The notes below the pieces were generated by a model. The model was not told the origin of the DNA and made no database searches. It saw only the letters and a program-made list of their open reading frames with translations. Of a stretch of 64,000 nt of DNA, positions 52,415 through 62,514 are shown one piece after another. Within the stretch, counting starts at the first letter, position 1; every line of letters begins with the position of its first letter. Made by a program: the position numbers and the translations under genes. The DNA comes from Arsenophonus sp046530735 (GTDB taxonomy: Bacteria > Pseudomonadota > Gammaproteobacteria > Enterobacterales > Enterobacteriaceae). Location: positions 124,001 to 188,000 of the forward strand of contig JBHEQV010000003.1 in NCBI GenBank assembly GCA_046530735.1. Reading direction: 5' to 3'.

Positions 52415-53892
52415 TATGGTAACTAAACTATTAGTTAATCCAATTCTCTCTAAAAGGTCGATGACTTATATTAACGGGTATCATGTTTAAGAATTAATAT
52501 TGAGTGTGAAGTTAAAGGAGGTATTGTAGGTAATATTTATAAAGGTGTCTAAATCGATCTTATCAAGGTATACAGGCGACCTTTTTTGATATTAGATTAG
52601 AAAATATGCTTTTCTTTATGCCTCTAATTTATACTCCATATCAAATGCATTTCCGGCAATAAACAAAAACTTTTATATACATAAATTTTCTAACTAGCTC
52701 GGCAATGGCAAATATTATGGTATAGATGATTAAAGATTCGCTAAGAACAAAAGGCGCTCATTTAACAACAGATATCACATTATAATCTTGTTATTTGCTT
52801 TTTATGTCCTCACTTCTCATGTCAAGGTTTCCCAATGTATTGAAGATAAAGAAGAACGAAAACGCTTAAAAAATATTATTAAACTATTTTTTATAATGAA
52901 AAAAGTGGCTTGATTGTTTGTGCTGCAGCAGAAAAGGGAGCGGTGATAATAAATTTACTAAAGATTCAGCCTTCTTAAATCGTCTATTAGCTAAAATTAT
53001 TGAACGTAAAAACATAAAATAGTCTCCCATATTCAGATTTATACTAAACTAGTTTTAGTATATCGTATTATTCGTGATTTTGCGGTACTTCATTAGATGA
53101 AATCTCTGCAATTCAAAGATGATTTTTATTTTATTGAAATACTTTATTAATAAATATGTCTTTGAAATAACAATAAACCTTAACTGCATTAAGGGTCATT
53201 ATTGATGACGGATATCTATGATGTTAAAAACAAGATCAAATACGCTTTAGAACGTAAAATTTAATTAAATTATGTAGTTATCTTATTAAGGATTAATCTG
53301 AAGATATGATCACCAATTGATATTAATACTGATTCTTTTATTGATTACTTTAACATGAATAGAGTATTTTAATATTGATATTGAAGCCTAACAAGCCATG
53401 GCGAAACAGTTAAGGTTACTTAACTTGATAAAAAGGGATGGAGAGTATTATTATCGATTTTATTGATGTGCTTTAATCCTAAGCACAATTGTGTCGATAT
53501 TTTGATATCATTGAAATAATCTTTATTAAAAGATTGTATTAAAATTACCATTAATAGTTTTTCTCATTTAGGAACTTAATGTAGATAACACACAAAAGAA
53601 CACGTGAGAACCTTTAATATATTCTATGTGTTGAATCCTTAACTTGCCAATATAAAAAACAGTAAAAATCAGTAAAAACAGTCTGTTATGAACTTTTATT
53701 GGAAATTGTTCATATAAATACTACTATTAATTCCAATAATTTTTAGTCGTTACTTCAGCAACGGTTTTAGAGGTCATTAATGGTGATTAATCTCACATAT
53801 TAATCAATATAGAAATTTTTATTGGCAAATCTATCAAAATAAAAATTAAAACAATTCATAGTCATGAACAGTTTTATGTCGTTATAATGTAA
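52415..53892 (+). pseudogene. rng: Dead rng (ribonuclease G)
   Basis: Begins MVTKLLVNP at 52415, followed by 'MTYINGYH', 'LKEVL' / 'GNIYKGV', 'DSLRTKGAHLTTDIT' near 52.73 kb, 'SQCIEDKEERKRLKNII' near 52.85 kb, and ends 'HSHEQFYVVIM' before a TAA at 53892 (family 'YNQEQFDVVMM'). Length of about 1.48 kb is near the intact gene (1.47 kb), so decay is by substitutions and small indels, not large deletion. RNase G matures the 16S rRNA 5' end; RNase E may cover this. Confidence 0.92.
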
Positions 53893-53939
53893 TTAAGATA
53901 CTAGCAGATTACCATTCTAACTTCTCCTTTTAGAAGGAG

Positions 53940-54557
53940 ACGTGTGCAAAAGGACTGCTAAAGGTTGATATTTATAGCCATAAGCGCAATAATAGTGCTT
54001 GTTATGGTATTTGCTATTATTGAACTACATCTTTTTTTCCGTAAATTATTTAATATCGCAATAAACTTGAAGTGTAAACTTAAATCATTAACGAGAATAC
54101 CGTTTAAAATTACTCCTATTGAATGTAAGTGTATCTCTTTTTAATGAGATTAATATTTTCTGATATCAGTGTCAGTACTGACAATAAATCTTAAGATAAA
54201 GAAAATTAAATTTTTATTCGATATGGTGGGGCACACTTCTTTTTTACATCTCTGTTTTCGGAATATTATTTCCTGTAAATTAAATTTAGATTGATATAAA
54301 CCGCTCGAATTTGTTATTGAAGGTGTAATCATTAGTCATTTTTATTTAGATGTTTTAGATGAATTGTTTTACAGCAATTTAATTATTTTAGCTGAAAGAA
54401 AGTCGAATTATTCTTTTGATGCCAATCGGCTGAAAAAGGACATTAAAGTTTCCTGAACTGACATGATTAAATTAAAATTAATATAATCTATAATAGAATT
54501 ATTAACAAGTCTTGTGTCTAGTAATAAGGCTACCACTAAATTTATTAATAATTTATT
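53940..54557 (+). pseudogene. yhdP: Dead yhdP, N-terminal fragment
   Basis: Follows rng as in enterics. Plus-strand pieces: an N-terminal membrane segment 'IVLVMVFAIIELHLF', then 'LKSLTRIPFKITPIE' (family 'SxTGxPVExxxLx') and 'DISVSV'/'NLKIKKIKFLFDM', and a later 'VIEGVIISHF'. Only the first 200 or so codons of a protein of about 1,270 remain; the rest is replaced by IS481 copy I. YhdP is an AsmA-like protein implicated in phospholipid transport to the outer membrane. Confidence 0.75.
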
Positions 54558-55300
54558 CTTTGCCATTGTCTGTTAGTATCCGATGTATAACTATCTGGTG
54601 TGATCGATTAAGATCACATAAGAAACGTCAGTATTGTGGACTATATTGGTCTTGTAAAGACGGATAAAAATCATCGAGCATAATTCTCTATCTTATTTTC
54701 ATAGAAAATAAGATTGTAAAAGTTTTATTTTGCATTTTCGGAAGATATTTTACATCTACGTGTAAAATGACGACCAGACCCCCCCCCTTATCGTACCTTT
54801 TAAACGTTCTAAACTTCAGATTAAAAGATTGCCTTGCTTTATTTTACAAGAATTTACCCCTCCTCTCTGCCTCATTAAACAGAGATCATCAAGGGGCAGA
54901 TTTAGATACAACAAGGTTCAAGAATTCTCGTACGACTACTAATAGATCAACGAGAGAAAGAAAACCATTTTTCACAAGAAACGACCACGTTTTGTTTTAT
55001 CAGACAACAAAGTCGTCTGCAAAAGATTAGAAATATGGCTGTAATCATCAATATGATCTCGCTTTTCCCTTTAGTAACGATAAAGTTCAGTTATCCAATA
55101 ACGATTAACTTAAAATAGACACAGACTCTTTTCTAGCCTAAAAACAGCTCTGATTTTAGGTATTGCAACTTCCTGACTATGGAGTCTTATTATTATGATA
55201 TTTTACCATCAATATATTCATCAGTAGCTATTTCATCATGAATAGACTGTGTGATAAGAATCTATATAATAATCCAAAACCAAACAATTAAGTAGTGTAC
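54558..55300 (-). mobile_element. IS481-family remnant (copy I), 3'-truncated
   Basis: Minus-strand IS481 running from the middle of the transposase to the 5' end at about 55.3 kb; colinear with copy G at 32.45-33.2 kb. It carries a run of nine C residues (54779-54787), unusual here. The 5' end abuts dead yibQ. The 87-residue open frame at 54767-55030 is antisense. Confidence 0.8.
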
Positions 55301-55309
55301 TAACACCGG

Positions 55310-55991
55310 TACTAATTTAGTATCGCTAGGTAACTCAAATAATCTTTTTTGTAACACTTTAATAGTAGGAGGATAAGGGTAGTCAATAACAATAATACTG
55401 TTTTGCTTACAATCAAATAAAATAACATGACAAACTGTTTACGAATTTACGCTTCTGCTTTTGCATCATCTAAAAACTTTACTACGTAAAGTTAACAACA
55501 TAAAACTTTTACTTCTTCAGTAATCTTAATATTTACTATCATTACTTTATTGAGAGATAAAGATCATAATGGGAAAACACTTGCATAACATTTATCATCT
55601 ATTAAATTAGTTGTCATTCCACTACCTATATAATTATTTTATCTTTAGCATAAAATACTTACTTAATTGCAGAAACAATATTCTGCTATATTTCACTGGG
55701 ACTCATTCCAGGAATTAAGATATTTTTTTTCAGATCTTGATATGGATAATCATCTTCATCAGCATGTGAATTAAATTTTCTTATCCTTGTTAATAAGTTT
55801 TTTTTGGCTATTTTTCTACCTTAAGAAAAATCGAGTAAAATAGCAATAAAAATTCTCACTGGAAAAACTAATACTTGATTGTCTTCCGTTTTATAATAAC
55901 CAATATCATCAATCACAATAGCTAATTTACCAGCAGTAACTTGTGTCTGATGGCAACCAATAATAGACCCATGATTATCAAAATAATCCAT
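55310..55991 (-). pseudogene. yibQ: Dead yibQ (divergent polysaccharide deacetylase family)
   Basis: Minus strand from an ATG at 55991. 'GKLAIVIDDIGYYKTEDNQV' (family 'GKLAIVIDDFGYRPHNENQVL') is intact for 20 residues. Then 'ILIPGMSPSE' (family 'LRPEMSSDEI'), 'ITEEVKVLC', and the end 'TIKVLQKRLFELPSDTKLVP' in mixed frames. The order envC-yibQ is enteric. The gene ends where IS481 copy I begins. Confidence 0.9.
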
Positions 55992-56001
55992 TTTAGCACT
56001 G

Positions 56002-57291
56002 TTATCTCCTTAACCAAAGCTGCGGATTAACCGTTTTACCTTGACGACGGATCTCAAAATAAAGGGAGAAGCACTGCTGTCCACCACTACTACCCACTAA
56101 CGCAACAGACTGACCTGAGCGAACTTGTTGACCAACATTCACCAATGCACTCTGATTATAACCATATAAACTCATATCGCCCTGACCATGATCAATAACC
56201 ACCACCAAACCATAACCTCGTAGCCAATCAGCAAGTAAAACGCGGCCAGCAAAAATAGCTTTAACCTCTGTTCCTTCAGAGGAATTGATCACCATACCAT
56301 TCCAGAGCAATTCATCGGAAATACTTTCACCGTAGTGATGAAGGATTTGTCCGTGAACAGGCCATAAAATCTGACCGACAGGATGACCTAAACCACCTGT
56401 ACGTTCCATCAAAGCTAACTCATCTTCGGTTGGAATATAAGTAGTTCCTTTTTGGTATGCTTGACTTTCTTTTTCTCGAATACGCGCTGCCTCTTTCACT
56501 TCCCTTTTCACCCTAACTTTTGATTCTCTTTCAGCTCTAGCAATTTTACTACGCAACAGTATTTTGTTACGTTTCATCGTTGCCAAACTTTTTTGATCGG
56601 CTTTTAAAGTTGATTCCAATGATAACAAGGTTTTTTTTCTAGCATCCTGTGCCGAATCTAGTGTTTTCTTTTTTTGATCTTGTTTAGCTAAGTTTTTTTT
56701 CTTTTTCAATTGCTTTTGTTGCTTCTGTTTTTTTTGTTCATCGAGTAAGCTGGTTGTTTGCTGCAATTTAATAATCGTTTGCTCTCTGGCAGCATTTAAA
56801 TAACTATAATAGGCTAGAATACGCTCTTCTCGTTGTTCTTGTTCACCTTTAAATAATAATTTAATCCTTTTTTGTTTACCTAATCGAAATACAGCATCAA
56901 GCTGTTTAGCTAGTAATAATTCATGGATCTGTTTTTGCTGTTGTAAACAGCTAATATTTTTATTTAACTTAGTAAGCTCTTTTTCTAACTGAGAAAGTTT
57001 TTCACGTATTTCATATAAGGCTTGTGCAGCAGCAGAAATATTTTTTTCTTGTTTTTTTAATTTTTCAATTAAATGATTTCTCTCAGCTTTCTTCTGCTTA
57101 ATACTTCTCTCTTTTTCTGTAATATTTAATAAAAGATCTTTTAGTTTTATTTTATTGTCACTAATAGGATTGGCAATCGTAATCAATGGCCAGATAAAAA
57201 ATAGCAAAATAAATAGTAACAACTTAACCACTACTCTCTTTAGTATAGCCAAAATGATTATGATTAAACCATATCGGCTAGTATTGTTCAT
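56002..57291 (-). CDS. envC: Murein hydrolase activator EnvC
   Basis: Periplasmic activator of the amidases AmiA and AmiB at the septum. The 429-residue product has an N-terminal hydrophobic export signal at about 20-40 (VVVKLLLFILLFFIWPLITIA, likely cleaved near ANP), long coiled coil from about 45 to 270 rich in K, Q and E, and a C-terminal degenerate LytM/M23 domain from about 305 (GILGHPVGQ-type, 'GQILWPVHG') to the end (SLYFEIRRQGKTVNPQLWL). As known for EnvC the LytM domain lacks a full zinc-ligand set. The family's gpmM neighbour is gone. The N-terminus is longer than that of E. coli, so an internal start is possible. Confidence 0.93.
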   Translation of the reverse strand: MNNTSRYGLIIIILAILKRVVVKLLLFILLFFIWPLITIANPISDNKIKLKDLLLNITEKERSIKQKKAERNHLIEKLKKQEKNISAAAQALYEIREKLSQLEKELTKLNKNISCLQQQKQIHELLLAKQLDAVFRLGKQKRIKLLFKGEQEQREERILAYYSYLNAAREQTIIKLQQTTSLLDEQKKQKQQKQLKKKKNLAKQDQKKKTLDSAQDARKKTLLSLESTLKADQKSLATMKRNKILLRSKIARAERESKVRVKREVKEAARIREKESQAYQKGTTYIPTEDELALMERTGGLGHPVGQILWPVHGQILHHYGESISDELLWNGMVINSSEGTEVKAIFAGRVLLADWLRGYGLVVVIDHGQGDMSLYGYNQSALVNVGQQVRSGQSVALVGSSGGQQCFSLYFEIRRQGKTVNPQLWLRR

Positions 57292-57434
57292 ATTAGTTCA
57301 GCATCCTGAAACAATATCATTTAAAATTATTGACAATTACTACAATTAGTAAATATTTCTGCTTTTTCTTTAAAAGAATACTGAAGAAACTTAATTTCTT
57401 TATTTATATAAATAATCATAAAATGAGGATATTT

Positions 57435-58530
57435 TAAAAGGTTTTTGATATAAATCTCTTATCTTATAAGAAGAATTTTTGCTATTAAAGGTTGCCATGA
57501 AAAGAAACAGTAATATAGATCAAAGAAACTCTTTCTTCACTTCCTCACAACATAAACCTGCATCTCATTCACTAGTTGACTCGATTATAATCGATCGGGT
57601 AATGTTGATTCATGTATTAAAGCAACTATTCCATTTTATACTGTTCACGTTGTCATAATGAATATGTTTTGCTGGGAACCCAGTTCATTAGGGTTATAAT
57701 AGCGATATCATTGCAAAATCCACAATTGCAGAAAAACATTTAATAATCTAATTAAGAGATCCTCTTGTGAAACTATATTACAAAGATAAATGATTTAACT
57801 ATTATTATGTATATTGAATAGCTTAACTTTACGAGGAGTTAACAAAACAAACAGGTATTAGTTTAAAAACAGCGTTTTATATGAGCATCGTTTCTTCCTT
57901 GCTTTAGCAGCGACAAGCAACTTAAATGTACTAAGTGCTATTTTGTTGAAGTCGATAAAATATTTTTATTAATTCTTTAAAGAAAAGTGTTATTCCTAAC
58001 ATAGGAAAAGCAAAAAATATGAGAGATAAGGAGATAAAAGGAAAGAACAAATCTCGGTTTTAATCGCCAGAGATCGAAAAAGGTCATGTGAGCGATAAGA
58101 TTCTTAAAGAGTTTAATGTAGAGTGTTTAGTTATCCGTTTTTTTGAGTTTATCATAAATAAAGAGTCTATTCTTTGTCCGTAGGGATGTGGGCGAGGTAA
58201 ATGATACAAAGCTTTGCTAGCAAGCATGAAATTTTAGGACATCATCGCTAATAAGATTAAGTAATCAGAGATTTATTAATAAGGAATTCCATATTTAAAA
58301 TATGAAGAATTATATTAACTGATTAAAGGCATGACTGAGTAGATTACACATATCATAAAGTCATTTTTATTTGCCGAATTATCTGGCATGGAGAAGATTA
58401 TTTGAAACTATAACAATTGAAATGTAGATGTGGCTAGAAACTGCTCTGTTAATAAAGCAACAACCTTTGCCAACATAACCTAAAATAACCATATAATATT
58501 ATTTAATACTACTTTCATTTAGCTACTTTT
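57435..58530 (+). mobile_element. IS1595-like element remnant (copy D), full length
   Basis: About 1.1 kb, the only uninterrupted plus-strand copy and the reference for copies A, B and C. Features are an ATG-like start (ggttgccatgaaaa at about 57.49 kb), 'aaaggaaagaacaaatctcg' at about 58.04 kb, and a tail ending near 58.53 kb. Translation near 58.35-58.42 kb gives 'FLFAELSGMEKII', equivalent to 'YLxNYLAWRR..' in the presumed family. Many stops. It separates envC from yibN and probably replaced gpmM. Confidence 0.65.
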
Positions 58531-58696
58531 AAGTAACATTAATTAACTAATAATACTGATAAATATCATCGGTATAAACCTTAATTCGCAAAAAAATCTG
58601 TTCATTTTTATACAAATTAACTGTAATTAAACAGCAATAATATATACTTTGCAACTTAAATCTATCTATTACTAACTACGGGAGTAATTATTCCAC

Positions 58697-59134
58697 ATGA
58701 TTCATGAAATCATGCAATTTGTTAGCCAACATCCAATACTTAGTCTGGCTTGGATAACTTTGTTTATTGCTGTAATTAACTCAATCTTTAAGAGCTTACT
58801 CTCCAAAATAAAAAGTATCACCCATACTCAAGCGATACAATTGATTAATAAAGAAGAAGCGATTACTATCGATTTACGTTCTCATGACGATTTTTGTAAA
58901 GGACACATTATTGATTCAATCAACCTGCCTTTATCAAAAATTAAAGGCAATAATATTATTAAATTCGAAAAAAATAAGCAAAAGCCAATTATTATTGTTT
59001 CAGAAAATGGCATGAAAGCATTTAAACCTGCTGAACAACTGCTGCAATATGGTTTTAAACGTGTTTTTATTCTAAAAGAAGGAATTAACGGCTGGTCTAG
59101 CAAAAATTTACCTCTAGTCCTCGGCAAAAAATAA
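58697..59134 (+). CDS. yibN: Rhodanese-like membrane protein YibN
   Basis: Single-pass inner-membrane protein with a rhodanese domain; the precise role is unclear. The 145-residue product (143 in E. coli) has a transmembrane segment at about 15-33 (LSLAWITLFIAVINSIFK) and the domain core IDLRSHDDFCKGHIIDSINLP at 54-74, ending GINGWSSKNLPLVLGKK. The loop after IIIVSENGM has no cysteine where E. coli has GSGMQCQ, so classic sulfurtransferase chemistry looks impossible. It precedes secB; the usual grxC between them is missing. Confidence 0.93.
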   Translation: MIHEIMQFVSQHPILSLAWITLFIAVINSIFKSLLSKIKSITHTQAIQLINKEEAITIDLRSHDDFCKGHIIDSINLPLSKIKGNNIIKFEKNKQKPIIIVSENGMKAFKPAEQLLQYGFKRVFILKEGINGWSSKNLPLVLGKK

Positions 59135-59206
59135 TTCATCAGATATAACAGAAATTATATTTATATAATTCAATGTCATAAGGACCTTTAAAAGGTAATT
59201 AATATT

Positions 59207-59674
59207 ATGTCAGAAAAAAGTCATGAAGAGATGGTATTCCAAATACAACGAATTTACACTAAAGATATTTCATTTGAGATACCAAGTGCACCTAATATTT
59301 TTCAGCAAGAGTGGCAACCAAAAGTTCAATTAGATTTGGATACATCGTCTAGTGAATTAGCTGAGCATGTTTATGAAGTTATCTTACGCGTCACTGTTAC
59401 CGCTAGCATCCTTAATGAAATCGCTTTCCTGTGTGAAGTGCAACAATCCGGAATTTTCTTTATCGATGGTATCAAAAAAACTCAAATGGCTCATTGTTTA
59501 GGTGTTTACTGCCCAAATATTTTATTTCCATATGCGAGTGAATGCATTACTAATTTAGTTAATCGTGGAACTTTTCCTCAATTAAATTTAGCACCTGTTA
59601 ATTTTGATGCATTGTTTATGAACTATCTAAAACAACAGCATACTCCCAAAACTGAAAATTCGGAAACTCATTAG
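59207..59674 (+). CDS. secB: Protein export chaperone SecB
   Basis: Tetrameric cytoplasmic chaperone that keeps preproteins unfolded and hands them to SecA. The 155-residue product is full length. Recognisable segments are QRIYTKDISFEIPSAPNIFQ at 14-33, LDLDTSSSELAEHVYEVILRVTVTA at 43-67, and the SecA-contact/groove region with LGVYCPNILFPYASECITNLV near 104-124. An AAAGGTAA ribosome binding site precedes the ATG. It is followed 8 bases later by gpsA. Confidence 0.96.
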   Translation: MSEKSHEEMVFQIQRIYTKDISFEIPSAPNIFQQEWQPKVQLDLDTSSSELAEHVYEVILRVTVTASILNEIAFLCEVQQSGIFFIDGIKKTQMAHCLGVYCPNILFPYASECITNLVNRGTFPQLNLAPVNFDALFMNYLKQQHTPKTENSETH

Positions 59675-59682
59675 GAATCTTA

Positions 59683-60690
59683 ATGAAAACTGTTTCAATG
59701 ACAGTTATCGGTGCTGGTTCTTATGGTACCTCATTAGCTATTATACTTGCCCGTAACGGTCACCGCGTTTTGCTTTGGGGACATAGTCCTCAGCATATTA
59801 AAAAATTACAACAAGATCGGTGCAACCAAGAATTTTTACCTAACATTCTATTTCCAGATAATTTATTACCTGAAGCTTCCCTGAAGACAGCGATAACTGC
59901 AAGTCGTAATATATTGATTGTCGTACCAAGCCATGCATTTAATGAAGTTTTAAAAAATATCCAACCCTACTTAACGAAAAACTCACGCATTATTTGGGCA
60001 ACAAAAGGACTAGAACACGGTACTGGACGTCTCTTACAAGATATTGCTATCGAAACGCTTGGAGATAAAATTCCACTTGCTGTTATTTCTGGTCCAACCT
60101 TTGCTAAAGAACTGGCTTCCGGCTTACCGACTGCTATTGTAGTAGCTGCTACTAATACAGAATTTAGTGAAGAACTGCAGCAACTTTTCCATTACGGTAA
60201 AAGCTTTCGAGTTTATAAAAATCCAGATATGATCGGTGTTCAGTTAGGTGGAGCAATCAAAAACGTGATCGCGATTGGTGCAGGAATGTCCGATGGTATG
60301 GGATTTGGTGCCAATGCTCGCACAGCGTTGATCACCAGAGGATTAGCCGAAATTAGCCGGTTAGGCATCACTATGGGTGCCAAACCATCTACATTTATGG
60401 GAATGGCTGGTTTAGGGGATTTAGTTTTGACATGTACTGACAATCAATCGCGTAATCGTCGATTTGGTCTACTGATCGCCCAAGGTATAAAGATTGAAGA
60501 AGCAGAAAAACAGATTGGTCAGGTTATTGAAGGTTATTTAAATACTAAAGAAGTCCGTACATTAGCTCAACGTGTTGGTGTAGAAATGCCAATTACCGAG
60601 CAAATTTATCAAGTTCTATACGGTAATAAAAATGTACTCGAAGCGGCAGATACATTACTTAGCCGAAAAACCAAAGATGAAATTAAATAA
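59683..60690 (+). CDS. gpsA: Glycerol-3-phosphate dehydrogenase [NAD(P)+]
   Basis: Makes sn-glycerol 3-phosphate from dihydroxyacetone phosphate for phospholipid synthesis. The 335-residue product has the dinucleotide loop VIGAGSYGTSLA at 8-19, VPSHAF at 81-86, the GPTFAKELA stretch at 137-145, catalytic lysine K193 in GGAIKNVIAIGAG, and GMAGLGDLVLTCTDNQSRNRRFG near 245-267. It forms the secB-gpsA-cysE run of enterics; cysE is dead. AGGAATCTTA before the ATG provides a plausible binding site. Confidence 0.97.
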   Translation: MKTVSMTVIGAGSYGTSLAIILARNGHRVLLWGHSPQHIKKLQQDRCNQEFLPNILFPDNLLPEASLKTAITASRNILIVVPSHAFNEVLKNIQPYLTKNSRIIWATKGLEHGTGRLLQDIAIETLGDKIPLAVISGPTFAKELASGLPTAIVVAATNTEFSEELQQLFHYGKSFRVYKNPDMIGVQLGGAIKNVIAIGAGMSDGMGFGANARTALITRGLAEISRLGITMGAKPSTFMGMAGLGDLVLTCTDNQSRNRRFGLLIAQGIKIEEAEKQIGQVIEGYLNTKEVRTLAQRVGVEMPITEQIYQVLYGNKNVLEAADTLLSRKTKDEIK

Positions 60691-60725
60691 TATACATACT
60701 TCTTAATTATTAAAATTAATAGAAT

Positions 60726-61545
60726 ATGAATGTCATGATAGAAATTTAAAGAAATTTAAATGATAATAAAGCAAGAATACTAAATCTTAGCTAATTGTTG
60801 AACTAATATTAACTAGTTTTTATACAATATACTTCTTAAACATAATAATGTTGGTAATTCACTTAGATATATTCTAGTAAATAAGTTGAATATCCTCCAC
60901 TATCTCAGTAATTTCTGTTTACCAGCAGAACATAGAAGATACTTATAAAACATAAATAAATTATCTCTTATGCTACTCATGATCTTAAATTTATCATGCA
61001 ACATGATCTAATAGATGATAAATATTAAATCCTTTTATTGTATTTAAAAATCTTTCATGCTCTACAATATTATTGTATCAGCAACTAACTATAAAAAGTG
61101 GATTGCAATAATTAACAACTTATCTGAAAAGTAAGGTATTTATCTATTTTGATGTTGATATATATATCCTGCAACAATATTGCTTAGTGTTGCTTAATCA
61201 CGCAACAGATTTTGTTATAGACGAAAAAACTGTAATTAAAAATAATGTTTCGATATTGCAATTAATCACCCTTTGTATAACCAGTAAAATTGGCGGGGAG
61301 AATCCACTGCATTTAAAGTTCATATGGATGTAATGATCAAGGCAGAATCAAAATTTTTTGACAATACAGAAAAATTAGCAAGATTGCTAAAATCAGCGCT
61401 GAGTTCAGGTAGTGCTACACTCTCTACTTTTCCAGTGCTAATGGCAGGAGGAAAGATAGCAGAAACTCGTAAAACTGAAACATCAAAAAGAAAAACTTTC
61501 ATTGGATATAGATTAAAATTTTAGCAACTCAATTTATGGTTTTTG
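60726..61545 (+). pseudogene. cysE: Dead cysE (serine O-acetyltransferase)
   Basis: Directly after gpsA as in enterics. Plus-strand pieces in order: 'LLKHNNVGNSLRYILVNKLN' near 60.83-60.9 kb (family 'LLKHENLGSALSYMLANKLS'), 'HDLIDDKY', 'LLYLKIFHALQYY' near 61.05 kb (family 'PLLYLKGFHALQAYR'), 'NHATDFVIDEKTVIKNNVSI' near 61.2 kb (family 'DHATGIVVGETAVIENDVSI'), 'KIGGENPLHLK', and a late 'KIAKIS'. Multiple frameshifts and stops. The 66-residue open frame at 61324-61524 is a frame-shifted fragment. CysE acetylates serine to O-acetylserine, the substrate of CysK, also dead here. Confidence 0.93.
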
Positions 61546-61559
61546 TAAGAAAATATAAC

Positions 61560-62510
61560 CATTTTATAAATTTATGATTAATAAAACTACTCACTAAACA
61601 ATTCACATAGTTATTAGAAAATCTGCTGATAACGGTTACGTTACATTCTAATGTTTTGTTAATCTATTCTCCATTCTTAAATCAAAAGTTGTTTAATACT
61701 AGAATCAAGACTAAATATTCTTAGCCCATTTCAGTTTTCTAAATATATAGAAGAAGATTAAATAGCATTGAAAAGTTGTTTTCTTGAATTATAGTGTATT
61801 TAATAGCCTAACTATCATAAAAACTTATTTAATCTGATTGGTTATCTTGTTGACGTCTAGTGCACTGATGGAAAATCGTAGAATGTCAACCGTTATTCTC
61901 ATTCTTTCTTCAGCTTCTTCATCGCTTCAGGATACACTGAAAAACATTGCCAACAAAATATCAAAGATTTTGTTAGCGGCATCACGATTATCTACTAGCA
62001 AGACATCTTCCGTAGCTAAACTTTAATTTTCGGTGTTGAATGTCTTTTAGGAGTAAAGGAAGCATATGAGCCATTTTTCTATATCAAACAGCATTGATAT
62101 TTCGTATCTGGAACATCTTTTCCATTATATTCAAAAATAATAACAGTGCTCCGTAAGAATTCCGAAAATATGGTTAAACTACGCGCTCTAATGGCATTAA
62201 GAAGTTTAACAAACTCGCTTCAACTTTCGATAATCATTTTCAACTGCAACTAGCTCTTTACGTCCATGCGCAGTACCAGCCGATTTTACTAGCAGAAAAG
62301 GCGATCAGTTTGCCTGACAGAACGATTATATCATCGGGTCAGAAATAAACATAATGGTATTGCTTAAATCACGCAAGCACCCATGATCTGTACTTTTTTG
62401 CCGAGAAGAGATACAATAGTTTCATAAAAATCATCGATAAAGATGATTCATTGGTATACAGATATTGGTAGTAACTCTTTGATGTTTTTATACGATTAAG
62501 ATAAAACAGG
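61560..62510 (-). mobile_element. IS256-family remnant (copy P), internally deleted
   Basis: Colinear with the left and central parts of copies L, N and O ('ctccattcttaaat' block near 61.67 kb), with an internal deletion of about 50 bases near 62.39 kb and loss of the 5' end. It faces copy Q head to head, and 62355-62451 is a perfect inverted repeat of 62968-63064 in copy Q. The open frame at 61838-62026 is antisense. Confidence 0.75.
62355..62451 (+). repeat. 97-bp perfect inverted repeat, left arm
   Basis: Reverse complement identical base for base to 62968-63064, with 516 bases between the arms. The surrounding IS256 copies are much more diverged from each other, so this match is far younger than the insertions. 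Confidence 0.95.
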
Positions 62511-62514
62511 AGTT

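Noticed and set aside
33205..55300. A simple inversion by crossover between IS481 copies G and I
   Set aside because: Both copies are in the same (minus) orientation, which would give deletion rather than inversion. The rearrangement needs a different or additional partner.
61324..61524. 66-residue open frame as an independent small gene
   Set aside because: It is a frame-shifted piece of dead cysE; matching CysE text flanks it on the upstream side in order.
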